The notes under the pieces are model-generated. The model did not search any database and was not told where the DNA came from. It saw only the letters and a program-made list of their open reading frames with translations. This document shows positions 58,830 to 64,000 of a DNA stretch of 64,000 nt, one piece after another (position 1 is the stretch's first letter; every line of letters starts with the position of its first letter). A program made the position numbers and the translations under genes. This stretch comes from Rhynchospora pubera (Eukaryota; Streptophyta; Magnoliopsida; Poales; Cyperaceae): assembly GCA_028095005.1 (NCBI GenBank), contig CM051460.1:115603039-115667038 (forward strand). Reading direction: 5' to 3'.

Positions 58830-59258
58830 GGGTAAGCTCCGGTGCCACACTTTTTTGGTATCACAAATACCACACTTTATTTTTTAATTTTTAATTTTAA
58901 AAATTTGAAATATAATTATCCAATCAAAGTCGTTGATCTTGTTCATTTTAATGACAGATGCGTTGTCCTAAAATTTCATAATTTTTAAAGTTTATTTGAT
59001 ACTTGATCAAGAGGTTGAAAAATAGACATATTAGAATTAATCTATTTTAGTTATTTTGATCCGTTTATTTTGACATTTCGATCAAACATCAAATAAACTT
59101 CAAAAATTATAAAATTTTATGACAACACATCCGTCGTTAAAATGAACAAAATCAACGGTTTGGATTGGACGATTATATTTGAAATTCTAAAAATTTAAAA
59201 TAAAAAGTAAAGTGTGACATTTGTGGCACCAAAAAAGTGTGGCACCCGAACCTTGCTC
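58830..59258. mobile_element. Mutator-type palindromic MITE
   Basis: This 429-bp element starts GGGTAAGCTCCGGTGCCACA and its end reads the same inverted with few changes (GAGCAAGGTTCGGGTGCCAC as reverse complement). It is flanked by a perfect 9-bp duplication TTTTCAAAA (58821-58829 and 59259-59267), as for Mutator-like elements. The two arms are inverted over most of their length. Confidence 0.85.
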
Positions 59259-59267
59259 TTTTCAAAA

Positions 59268-59928
59268 TAATCTGCCTTACCCACAAAACCAATAATACAA
59301 ATTTTAACTTTAATTTTTTTTAAAATCAGCGTGGAGAAATACACATTGCAAAATTAAATTCAACCAAGTGACCTTGTCTAATTCCAGAACACAATAACAT
59401 AAGATAGAAAATAAGCAAAAGAAGTTGATGCAAAGGTTTCAGATGGTCGTCTAATTTTTTTGTTGGGTTTTTTTTAATTATTTTAATCGGAAAGGCATTA
59501 CCCAAGATGCCCCTACAAAATAGGAACCACGTCAATATTAAAAAAAAAAAACTTTAAATCTTAACATATTTTTACTTTTAACAAAAATTTCTGTGAAATG
59601 CAGCTCAGCTGAGCAAAGAATTTATCAGAGAATAAATCGGGCTTCAATTTCAAAATTTTTACCCACCTAACCAATCCGAGAAGAAAAATGACTGACAGCA
59701 AGACAAAGAGGCTAATTAAATAGATTTTGAAGTTGACTAATAGGTGTGAAATATTTGTCTCTTGCCATATAGTATCAAACCTAACCTACTTTCTACTTGC
59801 CACGTATTACGTTTATAAGTGCTTACAGATTGGATCGGAGGGATCTATACAGTTTCCTAGAGAAGCTTCTCTTTGTTCATGAAAGAGAGATCTTTTTGTA
59901 ATTCCTAGTACGTACTGAGAAAAAAAAA
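59268..59928. other. Upstream region of the PSY peptide gene
   Basis: AT-rich; the promoter should lie near its end. TTTATAAGTGC at about 59811 is a possible TATA box, about 115 bp upstream of the ATG. No other gene. Confidence 0.4.
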
Positions 59929-60162
59929 ATGGGGTCAAACAAAACCTTGACTCATCTCCTTATTCTGTTCCTTTTCTCTTCATGCCTCCTCTCTCTTATG
60001 GCACACTCTAGTAATTCTCTTCTTCCTTCATTAGTTTCATTTTTACAGTTTTTTTAGTTATTTTGTTGAACTGAATTTGTCTTTTATGCTGTTTTTCAGG
60101 GCAAATTAAACCCAAAAATGCAAAGTTGGGGATAACGCTAGAAGAGATTAAGCAGGTTCATA

Positions 60163-60195
<33 letters not shown>

Positions 60196-60659
60196 GATAT
60201 TAATATTGATTGAAGTGTCCCAAATTAATATTGAAAAGAAACTTCTTCCCAAAGTGTACTTATTAATCTTGTAGACAGTAGACCTCATTAAGACATTTGT
60301 AGAATGATATTAGTGAAAAGATTCACTAAATCAATAGTAATATATACTACTGAGCTAGCAAGGAAATGGCCCAAATTCTAGCATGAGATTTTCTGAGCTA
60401 GAAATTTCTCTCCATCAGTAATAATGTATGCTCCTGCTTAAACTAGGACAAATTTTAGTGAAAATTTCAGATTCTTCTTCTTAATTAGAAATGCTTTACA
60501 AAAGTTTTAAATAAATTACTTAATATTCAGAAATCTACTGGTGATCAAATGGGCATGGAAGAGCTTAACCATATTGGAAGAATGGAGTTCGAAACAGACG
60601 ACTACCCAGACATAGGAGCGAACAATCGGCATATACCAAAGCACCCTGGGAGATCCTAA
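59929..60659 (+). CDS. PSY-family tyrosine-sulfated peptide precursor
   Basis: Exons are 59929-60010, 60100-60155 and 60531-60659; 267 nt, 88 residues, phases consistent. Residues 1 to about 25 are a clear signal peptide (LTHLLILFLFSSCLLSLM). A variable linker follows. The C-terminus, DDYPDIGANNRHIPKHPGRS (69-88), has the D-Y-x(4-5)-A-N-x-x-H-x-P pattern of plant PSY peptides. In that family the tyrosine after Asp is sulfated and the peptide is cleaved out and secreted to act on leucine-rich-repeat receptor kinases that balance growth and stress. Here sulfation would fall on Tyr71. Small secreted peptide genes like this are easily missed, as no exon exceeds 130 bp. A (CT)n tract occupies the start of intron 2 (60163-60189), and a MITE sits 87 bp after the stop, possibly within the 3' untranslated region. 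Confidence 0.82.
60163..60189. repeat. (CT)n microsatellite in PSY intron
   Basis: An uninterrupted CT run of about 13 units, 7 bp after the donor of intron 2. Confidence 0.85.
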
Positions 60660-60746
60660 TTGAATAGTGTAAATTGTAAACTTGAAGTGATGAATTACTG
60701 TACCTGAACTTTTATCACCTAATTATTACTTTTTGATATTATCGAT

Positions 60747-60914
60747 GGGGCCGTTTGGATCCCCATGGGATTTTGGGGAATTTCATCTTCCTACCATAAA
60801 TTTATTATAAACAATCCAAACTCTTCACAAAATTACACACTTCCCAATAAATTTATTCCTAGAAATTGCAACTTCCACAAATTCTCCAAATTCCTAAGCG
60901 ATCCAAACGGCCCC
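60747..60914. mobile_element. MITE, GGCYYCGTTTGGAT family, copy B
   Basis: This 168-bp element has perfect ends GGGGCCGTTTGGAT and ATCCAAACGGCCCC and is flanked by GAT (60744-60746 and 60915-60917). Its interior is homologous to copy A (57344) but inverted relative to it. Confidence 0.75.
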
Positions 60915-62483
60915 GATGATCGGATAAAAATAGCCTGTCGAGTTTTTGACTAAAAGATTGTTGAGGTATAAATTTGCAATAGGTGAAGAAACGCACCTTG
61001 GATAATTTCTGGTACCTTCAACTGACTTTATATTTTAGATATGAAAAATATTTCGATCATTGTTTTAGTTTGTATAGCGCTTGGTATATTCCCAAATAAA
61101 CATCTCGTGTCTATTTCCATATATACGTTTCTGTGACATATAATTTTGGAGTACTAATTCAATAAAACAATAACATCACAGTATGTTAATTAATTACTGA
61201 TTAGTTCTCGACAGGAACTCCTGATTAGTTCTTGACAGACGGTGCTCTGAGCGTCTGACTTACCAGTCGAAGCACAGATAAGACCAAACTAGCATTGCTA
61301 TTGTAGATGTAATTCGTCAAGTAAAATCTCTGTTTGTACGCTGTGCTGATTCAAATTCAGTTTATGTTCATCATGTGGAACAAGGTGGTAAAATGACAGC
61401 TGAATTTCAACCTGTGGGATTTTAAATACCCTTTCGTTTTTTTGAAGACTTGTCGATGCTCACCGTCACTTTTTGTATATCATCCAAATTGCTGCTACAA
61501 AACCAATTTTAAGCTGTTCTTCGTCTTGATTACATTGCATATTTTAACAATTGTTGTGTTTAAAAATTATGTCAATGATGGAGTCAAAATCTAAGTATGA
61601 ACGTCAGAAAAACTTCAGAGACAACTCAAGTAAAAGTACTACAACAAAAAGGAAGTTGTACAACTGCATATTCAAAATGTAAGTTTGAATTTGGACAATT
61701 ATACAATAATTAGTAATTTTTTTTTCTGTAAAAACGAGACAGAAGTTCCACCCATATTAGGCCCAAAAACAGTGCTACAGTGCTACAGTTACCTCAAGTT
61801 ATCAACATCCAAACTATACCTTTCAAAAGTTACTAGGCTTGAGAATCACGGTGTCTACCTCTGTATAGGAACGGGCCACTATGAATTCACGGATTCATCC
61901 AAGAAGAAGAATTTCCTCGTCTGATTTACGACTTACGGATCAAATCGTATAAGAAAACTCCTTAAAATATTATTAGTGATGTGATCTGATCAGATCTTGT
62001 GCATGTGTTTTAGATTTAGACGAAATATAGAAATTACTCTCGTTTTCATGGCGTTAGCAATAGCAGATCTATGATTCTTTTTATTTTTTATAAAAAGGGG
62101 AAACCGGGTACATACAATAAGTACACGTTAGGAGTAAATTCTTCCATGTAAGATGCAGATTGTAATAAAAGATTTTAGATATTTATAAGAACTAAAATTT
62201 CCCCTTTCTCCAGTAAACTCCCGAGTAGACATTTTTTGTATCAAAATTGAAGAGGCACGCCACCCTATCTTTTGTCGCACCAGGTTTGTTTCAATAGCAG
62301 ATTCCTTATTAGTATTCCAAAAGTTATGTTGAGTATTTGAGAAGGGCAGTAAACTCTGATTTGTCAATTTCAGTCTGAACGTTCGTTTTCATATCCAAGT
62401 AAGAAAGTTGGATGACTACATATATAACACCATGGTCAGATTGCAACCTATCATCACAACCTCATCATGGCATGTGTCTATCA
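60915..62483. other. Spacer
   Basis: No gene recognised in 1.5 kb. A small direct repeat (CTGATTAGTTCT-GACAG) occurs near 61198 and 61222. The frame 61685-61924 shows no family signature. Confidence 0.4.
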
Positions 62484-62491
62484 CTCCCCGT

Positions 62492-63892
62492 CTATGTTAC
62501 CTGGGTGCGGGTGCGGGTGTCGTATCCGATTCGATGCGGGTGCGGGGATATGACATTTTCCAAAAAACTCGGATACGGCTGTATATATAAAATAATAAAA
62601 AAACCATATTATATATCAAACTATATATTTTTTTTAATCAATGTAATAATCTATTTCTCTTTATTTAAAATTCAATCATGGTAAAGTACCATAATTAAGT
62701 AACAAAGAGACTGACGGGACTTGTGATCCAAACTTGCAATGTACCAAGTATGAAGGTAGTGTACCAATTACCAATTTATCATACAAGTTGCAACAAAAGC
62801 CGTAGCAATATAGCATAGAAGTATAGAACATACAACATAATCTTGAAATTAAGAAAAGTAGCTCAGCAGTCAGTAGGCAGTAGCACATAAGAACAATACA
62901 TAATTAAGAAAAGTAGCACATAAGTACCATACAAATAAAATAAGTAACATACAACATAATTAAGAACCATAAACAACACATAATAAGAAATAAAACATTA
63001 ATCTTCAAATTAAAGTTCTGCCAACTAAAAGTCTAAAAGACTAAAACACAACACAAACACAATTTTCATTTACTTACTCCCTCTGTCCCTCACCAAACAT
63101 CACCCTTCAAAACTCAGGCTCATCAAGTGAAAGTTCTGCCACACTAAGTTGCCCGGCACCATCAAAACTTAGAAGTGTGTATTTAATATTTATAAATCGA
63201 CATACCAAGTAGCATAGTCAGAAACACAAATTAATTGAACCATGTATGACCGGCCAAGTGGCCATTAATTAAGAAATAAAAAAAAACAAAATCCAGACCT
63301 GAGCACAAGAGCGGTTGTCTTCTTGAGTAGACTAGCGGACCAGTGGAGCACAGGAGCACACAACAGAACTGGACTGAGAGCGAGTGAGAGGTGACCAGAG
63401 AGTCGGAGTCTCGGAGACGATGACCGATCGGAGAACTGAGTCGACAGTCGAGTGCTTGAGACTTGAGACTTGAGAGTGAGAGACGATGGCTGATCGCCGA
63501 CGATCGGCGATGGTGCGACGATGCCAACGAGGTGAGACCGTGAGATTGAGTGTGAGTCTGTGAGATTGAGAGAGAGAGTGACTGAGAGAGAGATCGAAAT
63601 GGCATATGATAGAGGCGGCTATGGTTAGGGACTTAGGGTTAGAGAAAAATAAGAAATCATTTTTTCAGAAAAATATCGATCCGTGTCCTAAACGTATCTA
63701 AACGAATTCTGACCGAAGCATGACCGAGTCCAAGGTGTATCCGAACGAATTCTGACCGAATCATTCAGTCAAACTCATTAAAATAATCGGACACGCCACG
63801 TGAAGCGTCGGGTGCGTATCGCACGCGAATCGCACGCGAATCCGCGTCGGGTGCGGGATACTTCCAATTTTTGGAGTATCCTGGTAACATAG
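62492..63892. mobile_element. Non-autonomous hAT element, 1.4 kb
   Basis: The ends CTATGTTACCTGGGTGCGGG and the inverted GGTAACATAG (63883-63892) define the element. It is flanked by a perfect 8-bp duplication CTCCCCGT (62484-62491 and 63893-63900). Subterminal GGGTGCGGG and TATCCGA-type motifs are repeated at both ends, with ATCGCACGCGA repeats at 63816-63842. The middle is AT-rich; 63300-63620 is a GAGA-rich block with a low-complexity open frame. No transposase is visible. Confidence 0.85.
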
Positions 63893-64000
63893 CTCCCCGT
63901 AAATGCGTCATTCATTCCCCATCTGGGATTTTTTTTAATTATTTTTTTGGCACCAAATTTTGAAATGAAAAGTAAGAAACAATATGCATATAGCCTGCAA

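Noticed and set aside
62128..62888. Minus-strand frames 62128-62367 and 62676-62888 as genes
   Set aside because: They are short and without family signature; the second is inside a hAT element.

Overview
This is nuclear DNA of a flowering plant, probably a eudicot. The genes are intron-rich with GT-AG introns and AT-rich spacers, they encode plant-type Mediator, ARF, F-box/FBD and sulfated-peptide proteins, and the window is full of plant transposons. I cannot name the species. All gene models were spliced by eye from the sequence; none has been compared with transcripts.

Positions 1-25257 are a very large LTR retrotransposon of Tat/Ogre style. The sequence repeats with an exact period of 15,819 bp: 1-9438 matches 15820-25257 with nine substitutions that I counted and no net indel. 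The simplest reading is a tandem arrangement: 3' internal part of an upstream unit (1-4028), LTR (4029-9438), internal region (9439-19847), LTR (19848-25257). LTR (5,410 bp) plus internal region (10,409 bp) equals the period exactly. The internal region has a primer-binding-like site, a gag-protease polyprotein, a coiled-coil extension with a second copy of the zinc-knuckle module, and an antisense two-exon gene with its own TATA box (the 'additional ORF' of Tat elements). I see no reverse transcriptase, RNase H or integrase, so the element should depend on a partner. It ends within a plant-mobile-domain (PMD) gene fragment.

Positions 25258-42000 hold AT-rich DNA, a hAT MITE, MED28 (+), a 5'-truncated RTE LINE (-), an inner-repeat transposon, ARF1 (+), a geranylgeranyl-reductase-family gene (-), an RTE-tailed tRNA-derived SINE, and the spliceosome-associated SPF27/MOS4 gene (-).

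Positions 42000-51450 hold two tandemly duplicated F-box/FBD/LRR genes (both -). They are separated by a transposon cluster: a palindromic MITE, a GGACCGG-rich element, and a long-TIR element containing a solo LTR with a 5-bp target duplication. The first F-box gene has a SINE fragment in its last exon that supplies a new C-terminus and stop.

Positions 51450-64000 hold a hAT element, MED27 (+), two copies of one short MITE family, a Mutator-type MITE with a 9-bp target duplication, a gene for a PSY-type tyrosine-sulfated peptide precursor (+), and a 1.4-kb hAT element with an 8-bp target duplication. The host genes are ordinary single-gene units without operon-like linkage. The most unusual content is the retroelement and the transposon-host gene junctions.
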